From Osedax fenrisi (lineage: Eukaryota; Annelida; Polychaeta; Sabellida; Siboglinidae): a DNA stretch of 64,000 nt. The stretch covers positions 107,575,070 through 107,639,069 of the forward strand of contig OZ025239.1 in NCBI GenBank assembly GCA_964019155.1, given 5' to 3'. Positions 1 to 12,631 of the stretch are shown in pieces. A program made the translations under genes and the position numbers. Numbering within the stretch: position 1 is the stretch's first letter; each line of letters begins with the position of its first letter. The notes beneath the pieces are model-generated. The model was given only the letters and a program-made list of their open reading frames with translations, did no database searches and was not told the DNA's origin.

Positions 1-18
1 TAGTAGTATTAGTAGTAA

Positions 19-1612
19 CCTGTAACCTAATGTTTTAGGCACTGCCATCAACTTCATCAGAAATTTTCGGCCGTGCATTAAATGTTGACTAGTTGTTATT
101 AGGATAAGCCAAAGAGAAAAGATATGTCTTAAGCTTATTTTTGAATAACATGGTTGATTGAATAGAACGAATGTTATAAGGAAGTCTATTCCAGGCTATA
201 GGTGCAGATATTGAGAAGGCTCTCTTTTGTTTTATGGATACATTACGCAAATCTGGTATGACTAGAGTATACTTGAGGCAAAGTCGTATTGGGCGTGATG
301 ATGTATAGGGAGTAAGTAGAGTATGTAAGTAGTCAGGTTGGCTGTGATGAGTGGCATGATGGGTTAGCATACATATTTTATATATTATTCTGTATTTAAT
401 TGGGAGCCAGTGTAATATTTTCATGTAAGGTGATATGTGTGTTCTAGAGAATTTATTTATATTGTATATGAGTCTGACTGCTGAATTTTGCAAAAGTTGT
501 AGTTTATGTAGTAAATAATCCGGTATACCATTAATAATCGAATTACAGTAATCTAATTTAGGTAGAATAAGAGATGTTATAAGTAGTTTAGCAATTTCAG
601 TGGATATTGAAGGTCTAATAATTTGTATAGTGTATAATATAAAATTTACTGATTTAATTATATTGGAGATCTGATGTGTAAATGATAATGTGGTGTCTAA
701 TATAATTCCTAGATTACGGGCTGATCTGGAGTAAGGTATACAATCATTACCAATATATATATTTGGAATAGTGGACTTATTTGATAAAGAAATATGGAGT
801 GCAATGGTTTTTGAGCTATTCAGTGAGAGAGAGTTTGAGTTTAGCCATGTTCGTATATCCTCAAGGCAGTTGTTGAGTATAGGTATATCTTTAGTAGGGT
901 CTTTTAAAATCATATATACTTGTAGGTCATCTGCATAGGAATGGTAGCCAATATTTGGATATTTATTAAAAATATCAAATATTGGGATCATGTATATATT
1001 GAAGAGTATTGGTCCGAGAACAGATCCCTGCGGTACACCATGATGGATTGACCGAGGTGTGGATGTCAGAGAATCAATCTGAATAGAAAAATATCTATTT
1101 TGAAGATATGATTTGAACCATTCAAGAGCGGTTCCATTTATACCTATAGACTGAAGTCTTAACATTAAAGTGCTATGATCTAAGGTATCGAATGCTGCTG
1201 AAAGATCTAATAGTATGATCACAGAGCTATGTTTATTAAAGGATGCACGCTGAAGGGAATTAATAATATAGACAAGAGCTGTTTCGGTATTTTTCTTTTT
1301 AGTATAAGCACTCTGAAATTTATTGAGGATTTTGTTACTGAGTATATAGTCATTAAGTTGAATAGCTACAACTCTTTCAAGTACTTTAGAAATATACGAG
1401 AGATGTGATATCGGCCGGTAGCTCGCGAGCAGTGATTTATCCAAGTCAGGTTTTTTAATAGTAGGAGTAACATTAGCTAACTTCATACACGAAGGTACTG
1501 AGCCTGATATAATTGATTCTTCGATTATTTCCTTATAGTACATAACAATATAAGGTATCAGCTTATGTAAGAGGGTGACAGGAATGGGGTCAAGGGAACA
1601 TGTTGATTTCAC

Positions 1613-1614
<2 letters not shown>
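19..1614 (-). mobile_element. 5'-truncated CR1/L2-type LINE, reverse transcriptase and 3' tail
   Basis: The minus strand encodes the RT half of a non-LTR element (stop at 89). It keeps LDPIP near its start, ASYRPIS, LLDLSAAFDTLDH, GVPQGSVLGPILFNIY, the catalytic YHSYADD box, LDYCNSI and LHWLPIKYRIIYKI, followed by the FSISAPIAWNRLP-type tail of the CR1/L2 group. No stop interrupts it from 1614 to 89. The 3' UTR ends in AGTTGATGGCAGTGCC and two copies of AGGTTAC, as in the copy at 58 kb. The 5' end breaks inside the linker before LDPIP, directly at an (ACT)n array; past its tail comes TAC/ACT repeat again. It lies in a FAM91A1 intron, same orientation as the gene. Confidence 0.9.
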
Positions 1615-2035
<421 letters not shown>

Positions 2036-2047
2036 TATAGTGGTAAC

Positions 2048-2193
2048 CTTAATTAAATTAATATCAATCTGGAGAACTTTAGCTAATTGATGAATGGGTG
2101 TCTGTCCATCAATAGATACGAATATTTTGTACAGAAGTTTTTCAAAGTAGTCACCTTGAACTCTGTTCATAACAAATCCCTCCAGAGGTGGAA
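2048..2193 (-). CDS. FAM91A1: FAM91A1 exon (PPLEGFVMNRVQGDYFE segment)
   Basis: Acceptor TATTTACAG|TTCCACC, donor ATTAAG|GTTACC; 146 bases, phase 1 to 0. It reads VPPLEGFVMNRVQGDYFE, KLLYKIFVSIDGQTP and ends VLQIDINLIK. The open frame does not stop at the donor: it continues through the (ACT)n array into a LINE reverse transcriptase, which makes the exon look like the N-terminus of a 693-residue protein. The family match and the splice sites show that the true exon ends at 2048. Confidence 0.92.
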
Positions 2194-2552
2194 CTGTAAA
2201 TATAAATTATATTATGAGAAATATTGATTATTTTTTTGAATGAATTTTCATATTTAAGGGCACAGGGCACGGGTAAAAATCATGAAAAAAAAAATTATTT
2301 GTAATATTTTTTTATTATTTATTTATAATATTTGAAATATTATCTTTAAAATGGTACCAAAATGGTTTATTTACGTCAAATAAAACTAATAAAAAGAAGC
2401 ATTTTAAAACAACTATAAAGAAAAAATAATATTTGTAATAAATATTTGTACTGTTTATTATTCGTATTCATTATATATATTCTACATAATATATATATAT
2501 TATTTTTATATAACTATACTGATATCTATATTACATTTATATACATGTATTC

Positions 2553-2615
<63 letters not shown>

Positions 2616-5391
2616 ATTTATTTGTAAAATATCAATAAAATGTAACTTTAACTTTAAACTTGATTTATACAAAATAATTATTTTGACCAACTACGTTACA
2701 CTATAATTTCAATAAGTTTAGTAATATTACTTTATTATATTTAATTTTTTTTGCATTATATCCATAACTTATGTAGCTTTATTATTCTAGTTTTTGTATT
2801 GATAAAAATTTATATTTATTTTTGAAATGGTATTTTTGTAACATTTTTGTTGATATTTTGTATGTCATGTACATACATATGCATAACTCTTAGATTATTA
2901 AAAAAAAAAACTTGGAAATTATGAATAACAATTATCAGATTAATTAGTATACAACTAAAAAAAAATTTAATAATTTTAATATAAAATACTTAGTGAATTA
3001 AGTTTTGAAAATGAGTCCTTTTTTGTATCTTTTACATGTAAACGAAAAACCCGTGCCCTGTGCCCTTAATAAAAATTTGTTCATCATATTTATTACAAAA
3101 TCACTCATATATTATAATATACCATATTAGAAAATAGTAAGTTTAGTCACTTATATTTTTTATACAAAACCTATAAAATGAATAACTAATATCTACCTTA
3201 GCTTCTAAGTTAATGATGGTGAATTCACGTTATTTAATGATGCCACTACTACTACTGCTGCGTTCACTTGTGTGTGATGTAAGCATTCCTATTTCATGTG
3301 AACTACACTATACTATATATACTATACTATTACTTTATTTCATTTTGATAATCTTCACAATCGTATAAAACATTCGTCTATAAATAGAAATGTGCCTCGG
3401 CCGGGCATCGTTGAGAGGCACGTCGACTCAGTAAAGCAATGCGTATTTCATAATACATTTATTTTAGATGAACATCAGTATAAAAAATAGGATTATATAG
3501 ACGACGGGCACACAATGAATTATAATAGAGTAACATAAACTGGTAAATAAGATTTGAGGGTGTAAATATGATAAGGTAAATACCCCGCGCCGAAATAAAC
3601 GTGTTAACCTATCTGAATTATTGGCTTACAAAGTATGGGGTAAACATACATATTTTAAATGAACGATGTTTATCGAAAGATAACTATATATTTAATTATA
3701 TATATTTAATTATTATTTACATCAATATCTATATATCTCACAATATATATATATATATAAGTGTGTGTGTGTGTGTATGCAACTATATATCTATAAATAT
3801 AGATAGGTAAACAATTATAACTTTTAGTATGAATTAATTAATAATATATATTAATGATGTTTAATGCGCATGTATAATTTGAGTCTGAAATGCGATGCAC
3901 ACCTGTCAATCAAATTGAAGGTCGTGCATAGAGGTTATAGTATTGGTGTATTCGCAGGATTAGTGTGAGTTCACACATGTATAAGGTAGATGTGTGTGGA
4001 GGTGTGCAATATATAGAGATACATAATTAATAAAGCAATCATTTGAATCTTGTCTATCTAACTTATGATTACTGTTCGTTTTAATATTGATTGCGTTAAG
4101 TTTGCTGTTATTCATTGTTGATTGTTGAGTAGCGTGTGTTATCGTTAGAAATATATCAACTTTAAACTCTCAATTATATACTGGCTTAAAAATTAATGGG
4201 TTTATTTTGATTTATTATTATATTTTAATGAAAAAAATGAAAAATATTTAACTCATTAAGATTATTTTTTACACCATTTTAAATTAACTATATTTATATA
4301 AAGACAGAATATATATCATGGAGGAAAGTATCTGTTGAATACAAAAAAAATTAAGTAATTATCTCCATTAGTTATTTATCCTTAACGTTTTTAGAAAGTT
4401 TTAAGAGCTAAAATAGCATTATTTGTATGAACGGGAGCCTCCCCCTAAAGCCGACAGCTTACTGTGGTTATACGATATTGTCTGTCACATGGTGATGCGG
4501 GTCTGTCACATCGATGTAGTGACAAAGTGAGGTGCGCTGTAGTCGAAACCTACTACTAAATTTCAAATTATTTTTAATTATTATTAGATTTATATTGATA
4601 ATTACAATCAAGTTTAATGTATAATCTGTACTAAAAATAATAGTTATAAATATATATATATATATATAAAACATATCAACATTTCTATCATTTTGGTATT
4701 TGAATTGAAGATATTATATTATTTTATTGACATATATAATATAAATACAGATAAAGATATAAGTCACTTCTATTTTGACGAAAATCCTACTCTTTAATAT
4801 TCCACCTATATAATATGACAAATATCCACTCAAAACACTGATGCCGTTTTGTTAATTTATCGATAAAACTGCGATTCGCGTAATTATGTTTTACAAGCAT
4901 TGCTGGGGCGCGGATTGCTTGCATCGTGCATTGTCCTTACATAGATGTGTCTAGTGTGGTGTTGAGCTAACCTGATATGTAATCGTTGTCAGCTACCGGA
5001 ATGCTGATGTAGATAAGGCCTCTGTGATATAAACCTATTCGCGCGCGTGGGAGATCACTGATTACGTAGCAAATGCATCGGGTTCATAATGTTAGTAATA
5101 ATTAACGAATAATAATAATAATAATAATTTATTAGGAATTATAATTTTTTTTTTCTAAATAAAATATTCTCCTAAATTGCTTGAACAGTAGATGTCCAGT
5201 TATATTTATAAAGATAGTAGATATCTCATCTTATGTTTAGTGTTTGTGTATCATATAGCATTAGTAATAAGGAAAACTCGATTTTCTTTATTAATATCTA
5301 GATATAGGTTTTGAATAGTTACACATGATAGTTATATTCCGGTTGAAATTCAACAATATATATTATTTATATCATATATCATATTTCATAT

Positions 5392-5425
<34 letters not shown>

Positions 5426-8380
5426 CAATACCTCGTAGATAAAGTTATCATTATATGTGTATACGATAGAGTGAATGCATTATGCATAATGTGGCATATC
5501 CAATGGTTAGGTGATTCTAAAACGTTTAATAAGATATACCACAATGAACGCTATAGGATATATTCGCATGCATTTGAATGAAAGTTAATTCGTTATGTTA
5601 ATTTATGCACAAATGGTCGTACTTTGAATGGTGTCGAATTCGAAATGGCCGCATATCTGATTACTGCTATCGATTATCGAATCCAGCGTGTTCTTCTCGA
5701 TACCGGAACATTTCTGTATATCAGAGGTCGCGATATAGCTTCCTCGTCTCGATTAATAACCTAATCAAGGTCAACCACTGACCTTGACGTCGTCTTCCGT
5801 GATGAAACCGGCGTTCACGTGCCAATCGGGCAGGAATATCACTTCGGATACGGGCGTCGACGGAAGTAGGCCGCGCACAGTCGATGAGTTCAAGGTCACT
5901 CGACTGAGGAAGGAGCGGGAGGCGCGTGACTCGTTCATCAGGTCGATGTACTTATTACGACCGATACCGAGCAGACGTAAACCTGATGATTGTTACGTAA
6001 CGGTGGTGAGTCATGGAGAGTGACTCGTACACTAACGGTGGTGAGTCATGGAGAGTGACTCGTACGTTAAAGATGGTGAGTCATAGAGAGTGACTCGTAC
6101 ACTAACGATGGTGAGTCATAGAGAGTGACTCGTACACTAACGATGGTGAGTCATAGAGAGTGACTCGTACACTAACGATGGTGAGTCATAGAGAGTGACT
6201 CGTACACTAACGGTGGTGAGTCATGGAGAGTGACTCATACATTAATGATGGTGAGTCATAGAGAGTGACTCGTACGCTAACAATGGTGAGTCATGGAGAG
6301 TGACTCGTACACTAACGATGGTGAGTCATAGAGAGTGACTCGTACGCTAACGATGGTGAGTCATGGAGAGTGACTCGTACACTAACGATGGTGAGTCATA
6401 GAAGTGACTCATACACTAACGGTGGTGAGTCATAGAGAGTGACTCGTACACTAACGATGGTGAGTCATAGAGAGTGACTCGTACACTAACGATGGTGAGT
6501 CATGGAGAGTGACTCGTACACTAGCGATGGTGAGTCATGGAGAGTGACTCGTACACTAACGATAGCATGCTATGATAGAGTATGATGAATATACTAATAT
6601 AGCGTAAACTTATATATATACAAATAGTCACGTAATATATCGTAATTGAGGTAATCAGTGTTTTGTGAGGAACAATTATATTTAACTTGGTGATTTGTTT
6701 CGCATTGTAAATTCTACTATTTATAACTAATTATTTATATTAATATGTATTATCACACTGCGCACGATATCACTAATCCATATGAGATCACTTCACATGA
6801 GATCACGGGTATTCTTAATTAGGTAAAGTACACCTACAAACATGCCTACCCCCCCACCACCCCTACTCTCCCCACTAACAGTCCGCTGCAGTGAAGTTAG
6901 GTATAGAGTCGTAGCTCCCCCCTACACTCCCCCACATCGCCCCCACCCCCCCTACTACCCCCACTAACAGTCCGCTGCCGTGAAGTTAGGAATAGAGTCG
7001 TAGCTCCTCTCAGCAGTCATAACGTCCCCTATGAGGCGCTGGTAGTAGGAGAACGGGGTGATGCGTAGACCCGTTACTATGACGTCGCTCAGGTGGTACG
7101 GGTACAGCATCAACTGCTGACGCGAGTAGTTGATCACATCCTCGTAGTAGCGGGCCTCGTCCTGCTTCACCGACTTAACTGAGGGGTCAGGGGGGGTAGG
7201 GTTAGCTGGGTAGGTAGGGGTGGGTTAGGTAGGGGTGGGTTAGGTAGGGGTGGGTTAGGTAGGGGTGGGTAGGGGTGGGTAGGGGTGGGGAGAGGTAGGG
7301 TTAGGTGGGGTAGTAGGGGTGGGGAGTGGTAGTTACGGGGGCTAGATGGTGTTAAGTAATGAATAGGTAATCGATATTATAATCATGCGTAATAGTTATT
7401 CATTATATGGGCAACGACAACAGAAAATAATCGTATTACCTTGAAGCCCTTTAGAAGAAAATATTATATAAATATAATTATTATAATTAATATAATTATA
7501 ATTTAACAGAAAAAAAAATTTAAATTCTTCTAATAATAGTATTATTATTATTATATATATATATAGTTGGAAGAAAAATTTCATTTTAACGTTGTTGTTC
7601 GGCAAGAGGCTTGTCCTATCGAAATTCCGAAAGATCACTACTGTCCACGGTTCATAGGTATAGAGCTTATATATGCTATCAGACTCACGGATTGGCTAGA
7701 GGTCATACCATCAACACCCACCACACAACACTTTCACTATATTTCCGCTCTAACACACATATATGTATAACAATCCATATCTAAACAATGTGATTAATAT
7801 TCAGGTATTCCTCTGCTAGCGGTAGTATCGAAATCACTGAAATAGATTTAGGTTTTGCGCAGTTTCTATACACAAATTTGTCAATGCTCTATTAAATTAC
7901 ATGCCTTATAAAATACCTTTTATTCGTCACATAGATATGTATAGCATTTCAAAGCAATATATCCTATTGCTTTATTATATATTAGTAATGAACAATTAGT
8001 TTTCATAATATAAATAATAATTTAAAATCCATTTTTTACATTTTAAAAGTATAGGGTTTGAACCAAATTTACATTATAAACAACACATAGTTCCGAAAAT
8101 TGAACTTATATAATTGGCGCTGTTAGTTTTTGTGTACAAAATCTAATGATACGATTTCACATGTGTTATATAGTTCCTTAGACAAATCGTTGGTTAAGAT
8201 ATATAGATGAAGAGTTAGCGATGACTATGATGATTATTTAGAGAAGATAGCGTAATTAAACGTGATTCATTAACACGACTGTTGTGAAATAGAACCTAGA
8301 TTGGTCTTGTATCGGAGCTGATTCTGAATGCTGTAGTTGAATATGGCCTTCTCATACTGTCTTTGTGAATTGCCCAGCAA
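2048..8380 (-). CDS. FAM91A1: FAM91A1 homologue, 5' two-thirds of N-terminal region (partial gene)
   Basis: Four minus-strand exons (8380-8296, 7178-6969, 5982-5783, 2193-2048) read as consecutive parts of the FAM91 N-terminal domain, in the family's order. Recognisable stretches are LLGNSQRQYEKA, HLSDVIVTGLRITPFSYY, NFTAADC followed by LRLLGIGRNKYIDLMN, AGFITEDDVK, and VPPLEGFVMNRVQGDYFE. In vertebrates FAM91A1 joins TBC1D23 and WDR11 and helps golgins capture endosome-derived vesicles at the trans-Golgi; that role is family knowledge, not seen here. Phases agree at 8296/7178 (GTT split 1+2) and at 6969/5982 (TGT split 1+2). Missing are the first coding exon (the MNADVEF region of the family, expected above 8380), about 50 residues between 5783 and 2193, and everything past the left edge. 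Identity is very secure; the gene is incomplete here. Confidence 0.92.
2258..3065. mobile_element. TTAA-flanked element with inverted ends (piggyBac-like, non-autonomous)
   Basis: The left end GGGCACAGGGCACGGGT is mirrored by ACCCGTGCCCTGTGCCC at the right end, and both ends abut TTAA (2254-2257 and 3066-3069). A TTAA duplication is the hallmark of piggyBac. The 808-bp interior is AT-rich, with an (AT)n run at 2556-2611 and no transposase. It lies in a FAM91A1 intron. Confidence 0.75.
3070..5782. other. FAM91A1 intron sequence, missing exon not found
   Basis: AT-rich sequence with short (AT)n and (TG)n runs (3740-3775, 4650-4668, 5395-5422). The family predicts an exon of about 50 residues here, between ...ITEDDVK and VPPLEGF, but I could not read one. 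GC-richer patches at 3395-3425, 4430-4545 and 4890-5080 have no recognisable coding frame. Confidence 0.5.
5783..5982 (-). CDS. FAM91A1: FAM91A1 exon (LGIGRNKYIDLMN segment)
   Basis: Acceptor ATCATCAG|GTTTACG, donor GTCAAG|GTCAGTG; 200 bases, phase 1 to 0. It reads CLRLLGIGRNKYIDLMN, a more divergent middle, then WHVNAGFITEDDVK. A 35-bp tandem repeat starts about 20 bases upstream of the acceptor. Confidence 0.93.
6000..6562. repeat. 35-bp minisatellite in a FAM91A1 intron
   Basis: About 16 copies of a unit reading GTGAGTCATAGAGAGTGACT then CGTACACTAACGATG, with few substitutions. It begins about 20 bases upstream of the acceptor of the exon at 5982. On the gene strand each unit contains GTTAGTGTACGAGTC. 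Confidence 0.95.
6969..7178 (-). CDS. FAM91A1: FAM91A1 exon (HLSD/ITPFSYY segment)
   Basis: Acceptor CCCCTCAG|TTAAG, donor GACT|GTTAGT; 210 bases, phase 1 to 1. It reads VKSVKQDEARYYEDV, QQLMLYPYHLSDVIVTGL, RITPFSYYQRLIGDV and SYDSIPNFTAADC, nearly identical to the family. Its acceptor is fed by a C-rich minisatellite (7190-7340 on the plus strand). Confidence 0.93.
7190..7340. repeat. G-rich minisatellite (C-rich on gene strand) before an acceptor
   Basis: Repeats of GGTAGGGGTGGGTTA. On the minus strand this is a C-rich pyrimidine tract running into the acceptor of the FAM91A1 exon at 7178. Confidence 0.9.
8296..8380 (-). CDS. FAM91A1: FAM91A1 exon (second coding exon)
   Basis: Acceptor GCATTACAG, donor CTAG|GTTCTA; 28 codons plus one base (phase 0 to 1). 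It reads LLGNSQRQYEKA then YSIQNQLRYKTNL, matching the family segment just upstream of the KK-DE-R-YYE motif. The final G joins TT of the next exon to give Val. Confidence 0.9.
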
Positions 8381-8615
8381 CTGTAATGCGATACATGATT
8401 CAGTTAAGATATGTTATTAATGATTATGAAAAATAATGCTATAATATTCACTAATTTGCAAGTAAGTCTAATCTTGTAATAGGTCATTTTTATTTTCTAG
8501 GCATTAAATTTATACCTGTTTTAAATTTAGTTTATATAATTAGTTTTTTTTAAATAATAGTAAATTATAAGTTTATTATAAAACTTTTATATACATATAT
8601 TATATATGTTAACTT

Positions 8616-8698
8616 ATAGTTAACACAGATTCACTAAATCACTGAATTATATATATGATATATATAATTCAGTGATTTAGTGAATCTGTGTTAACTAT
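8616..8698. repeat. 83-bp near-perfect palindrome
   Basis: The arm ATAGTTAACACAGATTCACT continues inward and is mirrored exactly, meeting at a three-base centre (TGA) inside ATATA runs. It contains no gene and is probably a small foldback element. Confidence 0.9.
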
Positions 8699-9224
8699 TA
8701 GATAGGTGATAATACAAAATTATTACATTAATGTGATTGAATAATAACAAAATATTGTACTATATATAAGTACAATTTATTTTTAGTAGTACGAAATGAG
8801 TTGTAACTGGGTGGAATTGGTACAAAATGACTGGTATTCATATTTAATACACTATTATAATAATAATTATTCATCTTACTAATAGCGATGACATGACATC
8901 TGCTATCACTGCAATGATAATTTGTTATACTCTGAAATAGATAATTTTCAGTAATATATATTTAAAGTAATTTATATTTAATATATTTATTTATAGATTT
9001 CAATATTTTAATCAGAGATATTTATTAATTTGTGAAATAAAATTGTATTCATATTTTTCATAAGTATTCATAAATTTGTATTTCTATATAAATATTTTAT
9101 ACAAATTTATTTATAAATTTGGTTTGAAATGAAAATTGTTTCCCTATTTTATTGATGTCGTCTTTCTAACTAATAAGTGTATAACATGATTGTGATAAAA
9201 TCATATTTAACTAGTGGTTATGGT

Positions 9225-9382
9225 TAGGGGCGCTGGAACGATTTGATATGTAGGGGGGACCAACCAATCAAAATAAATGTTGTGGTGAAAGTGGGGGGGG
9301 AACCAATATATAGGAGGTCCCCTAGATTTTAAAGTGGGGGGGACATATCCCCTCCGTCCCCCCTCCTGTTGCAGCGCCCCTG
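9225..9382. mobile_element. hAT-type MITE, 158 bp, 8-bp target duplication
   Basis: Ends are TAGGGGCGCTG and CAGCGCCCCTG, flanked on both sides by GTTATGGT (9217-9224 and 9383-9390). The ends and 8-bp duplication are typical of hAT. The right half carries AGGAGGTCCCCTAGATTTTA, shared with the copy at 62.5 kb. Confidence 0.88.
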
Positions 9383-9515
9383 GTTATGGTACATAAAGCG
9401 GATGTGAAAAATCTCACAAGTGACCCCGCAATATCAAATATTATCTGCATATAATTTGATTGACCATTATAATTAACGTATGTCTATTTATAGACCATCA
9501 TACATGCTTATAAGT

Positions 9516-9559
<44 letters not shown>

Positions 9560-9560
<1 letters not shown>

Positions 9561-9680
9561 TTTTATAGGCTCACTCGGAATATAATGGAGATAAAAAAAC
9601 CTTGAAATATCAAAACTAAACACAACCGATCCAAGCAAGTCAAAATAACTAAAACTCAAAATATTAATAACCATACACAC
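9560..9680. repeat. Dispersed repeat (GGCTCACTCG family)
   Basis: Contains TAGGCTCACTCG, then AAACCTTGAAATATCAAAAC, shared with 20273-20425 on the same strand and, inverted and more diverged, with 44150-44225. A partial match lies at 17495-17560. Class unknown. Confidence 0.6.
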
Positions 9681-9989
9681 ACATATATATATATATTATA
9701 TATGTTACTTATAAGCAGATCGTTAGTATCGATAGTCTATAAATAGACATACGATAATTATAATGGCCAATAATATTGTATGCAGATAATATTCAATATG
9801 GCGGGCGTTGCTTGTGCGGTTTTTAACGTGCGGATTATGTACCATAACTAGTAATTTACAATAACGTCTGATCAATGATCATTGATAATAGATAAACTAT
9901 CGATAGTTTATAAATAGATAATAGCTAATTATAATGTCCAATCGTACGTTATTGTAAAATCAATAATTCGAATAAACAACTTCACGGGC

Positions 9990-11280
9990 GTTCAAATCAC
10001 GAAGCTGTTAGAACAGGTACTCGGCTGGGGTGATTACATATCGAGGCAGTACGCTGCAGTATGCATACGTTGTAGGAGGCGTGTACAAATTGAAATTTAA
10101 TAAAAATAAAATGTATTAACAAAAATTGAATTATTATAACGGATAACATATCGATGGATTATATTATTATACATATTATAATATATATATACATATATAT
10201 AATATATATTTGTGTATTTGTGTTAATATGATAATACACATAAGCAGCGTACGCCGTACGTATGTTACTCGTTTGGAATATTTTAGCGTGTGAAATCAAG
10301 CGTAACATATTTACTCTAGTGACATATATTTACATCGATGGGCGGTTCTTATATATTAGTAGGACCTCCCAACTTGAACTCTTAAATATAACGGCGGCCT
10401 TCTTATCCAGTCACCATAACTACTATTGTATATATCACCACGCCTTTATACGACTAATCATACGCCCATTTATAAATGACAACGTAAATTCACCTTATTA
10501 AAATTAGAATACTGTCAAGGTAGATAATACCTAAGGTATAGACCATGTGATGGCGAAGAACTTCTGGGCCATGATCATCATGATGATGAAATACGAAAAA
10601 TTACTCAAGCATAACGTACTAATTTCACAAAATATGATTTAGCAGATACATATAGTCCTATATACGGTATTAGTCAAATAATTATTATTATGTAATTCTT
10701 ATTATCATAATTATCATAATTATAATTACTAATTAAATTAAAATATAAATCATATACTAAGTATAATACTTAGTATAATACTATATATATTCCGAGGATT
10801 TAAAATAAACTACTTATAATATAGATGATTTATAAATTAGTTAGAACTCTACCGATGTAAATGTACATGAACACTATGATAAATAAGTATTATTGAATTA
10901 ATAATTATTAAATTATTGATTATAAAAAATATTATTTTTTTAAATTATTAAAAATGATTTAAATTTGCAATTATTATAATATAATGTATAATATTATATA
11001 ACTACTTAGGATATTACCTTTTGTATTTTAATTGGCAAATTTAAATATGAAACATTATTTTGGATATTAATTTGTATTGCATCTTCAGACATATTACAAA
11101 ATAAATTGATAATATTGTAATATTTATTTATATAATTTTAAAATTGACTTTTGACACATTTATAAATAACAAAGAAATTAGATTATAAATAATATAAAAT
11201 GATGATGGTTATCCAGATCCTAGAAATATGATGATGTTTTTAAGATAAACCATCAATATATAAAAACCATACTATCAAGT
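9990..11280. other. Intergenic AT-rich DNA, nothing recognised
   Basis: Between the two genes. Slightly GC-richer stretches at 10000-10090 and 10250-10590 were read on both strands for the missing first FAM91A1 exon without success. The rest is low-complexity AT. Confidence 0.5.
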
Positions 11281-11284
11281 CAAT

Positions 11285-11314
11285 ACCTCCTATAACCTCG
11301 AGGTTATAGGAGGT
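11285..11314. repeat. 30-bp perfect palindrome, family copy 1
   Basis: The arm ACCTCCTATAACCTC is followed by its exact complement. An identical palindrome lies at 11604-11633 and a variant with GAAGTTATAGAAGGTCTTG at about 13913-13955. All continue into CTTG on the right. Confidence 0.9.
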
Positions 11315-11518
11315 CTTGATCAATCATAGAGAATGAAGTGACACTTAGTTCTCTATGCTATCAAGTATTGTACATAATTACTAACAAATAATTATATAGA
11401 ATTCTACTTTCAAAGTACCCAAAGTAACTTTGCAAATAAATAACTTTTAAATTACATAACAATGCTTATAGTAATAATATACAAAATATAAAATATTAGA
11501 AAATATCATTTATTTGAG

Positions 11519-11553
<35 letters not shown>

Positions 11554-11603
11554 ATATATAGCAATATAGCAATACCTATCTTGTTATAACTAGGGTTATA
11601 ACC

Positions 11604-11633
11604 AATACCTCCTATAACCTCGAGGTTATAGGA
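11604..11633. repeat. 30-bp perfect palindrome, family copy 2
   Basis: Identical to the palindrome at 11285. It and some left flank are bracketed by a direct repeat TTGTTATAACTAGG (11581 and 11639), suggesting a target duplication. Confidence 0.85.
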
Positions 11634-11820
11634 GGTCTTGTTATAACTAGGAAATACAACAATAAGTTGTAACTTACAACTTGTAAGTCGAAAATATAAA
11701 AAAACCAACTGTGTAATTGAAAAAACCATGTGATATGAAATTAATAAAAAAATATATAGGTATACCTACTAGAATATTAATAATGAAATATTTAGGGTAA
11801 TTAATAGATTAATTTAGATG

Positions 11821-12631
11821 TACAGTAAAACCTCTCTATAAGAAACCTCTTTATAAGAAAAACCTCTTTATACAAAAATTGTTCACACATTTGGTTGGAA
11901 TTCAACCTTTTCCACATTAAAAAACCTCTTTATAAGAAAATCTTATAAGAAAAATATAAGAAAATCCTCTTTATAAGAAACTTATTATATATATACAAAA
12001 TATAAAAAATAATTATATATAAATAGAAGTATTGTATATTGATAACAATTATAGAAATTAATTATTATATAAGATATTTTTTTTCTTACAAATATTTGAT
12101 ATTACATAAATAACTCGAAATGAATTAAAATTAATTAATAATTGTTATTATATATCCATAAATGTATTAAAATTTATTAAAATTAATTAATAAATGTTAT
12201 TGTTATCCTTGAATTTATTAAAATTAATTAATAAATGTTATTATATCCTTAAATGTATTGATGATACAATTTATTATATTATATTAATTAATTATAAATA
12301 GATTATTTGTTGTTAATAGATTATTATAATATTAATTATATTATATTCATCAATGATTCATAATTTATAATTGCTAATGTAAATCTAATAAAATTTCATA
12401 ATGAATTAACATGTCTAAGCACAAACAATACAGTATACATTTTAAATCTAATATAATTAAAGAAGTTGATGAAGGTTTACTGAACAATCAAGAATTATGT
12501 AAGATACATAATATTTCTCCATCTTTATTATCAAAATCATTGGAAAAGTAAAAACCTCTTTATAAGAAAACCTCTCTATAAGAAAAAAAGTACTGACAAA
12601 AATTAGTTTCTTATAGAGAGGTTTTACTGTA
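11821..12631. mobile_element. Internally deleted pogo/Tigger-like element
   Basis: Inverted ends CAGTAAAACCTCTCTATAAG and its complement sit inside TA dinucleotides (11821 and 12630), as in pogo/Tigger. The motif AAACCTCTTTATAAGAAA recurs several times inside both ends. The 0.8-kb interior keeps only the start of a transposase (12411-12551); the DDE part is gone. Confidence 0.9.
12411..12551 (+). pseudogene. pogo transposase N-terminal helix-turn-helix remnant
   Basis: A short frame starting MSKHKQYSIHFKSNIIKEVD and ending HNISPSLLSKSLEK before a stop, about 46 residues. It resembles the first CENP-B/pogo-type DNA-binding helix-turn-helix. The frame is intact up to the stop, but nothing of the catalytic domain follows. 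It could still encode a solo DNA-binding peptide, but is most simply a deletion product. Confidence 0.75.

Larger units (their letters stand above)
9205..9855. mobile_element. Long inverted-repeat (foldback) element with a nested hAT MITE
   Basis: The outer arms share TTATGGTACATAA, then TATTATCTGCATA, CATTATAATTA and CTATTTATAGA in order, mirrored around an (AT)n core at 9519-9560. The left arm is split by the hAT insertion at 9225-9382. A related shorter inverted pair follows at 9855-9960 (TTACAATAACGT and its complement). No transposase frame. Confidence 0.7.
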
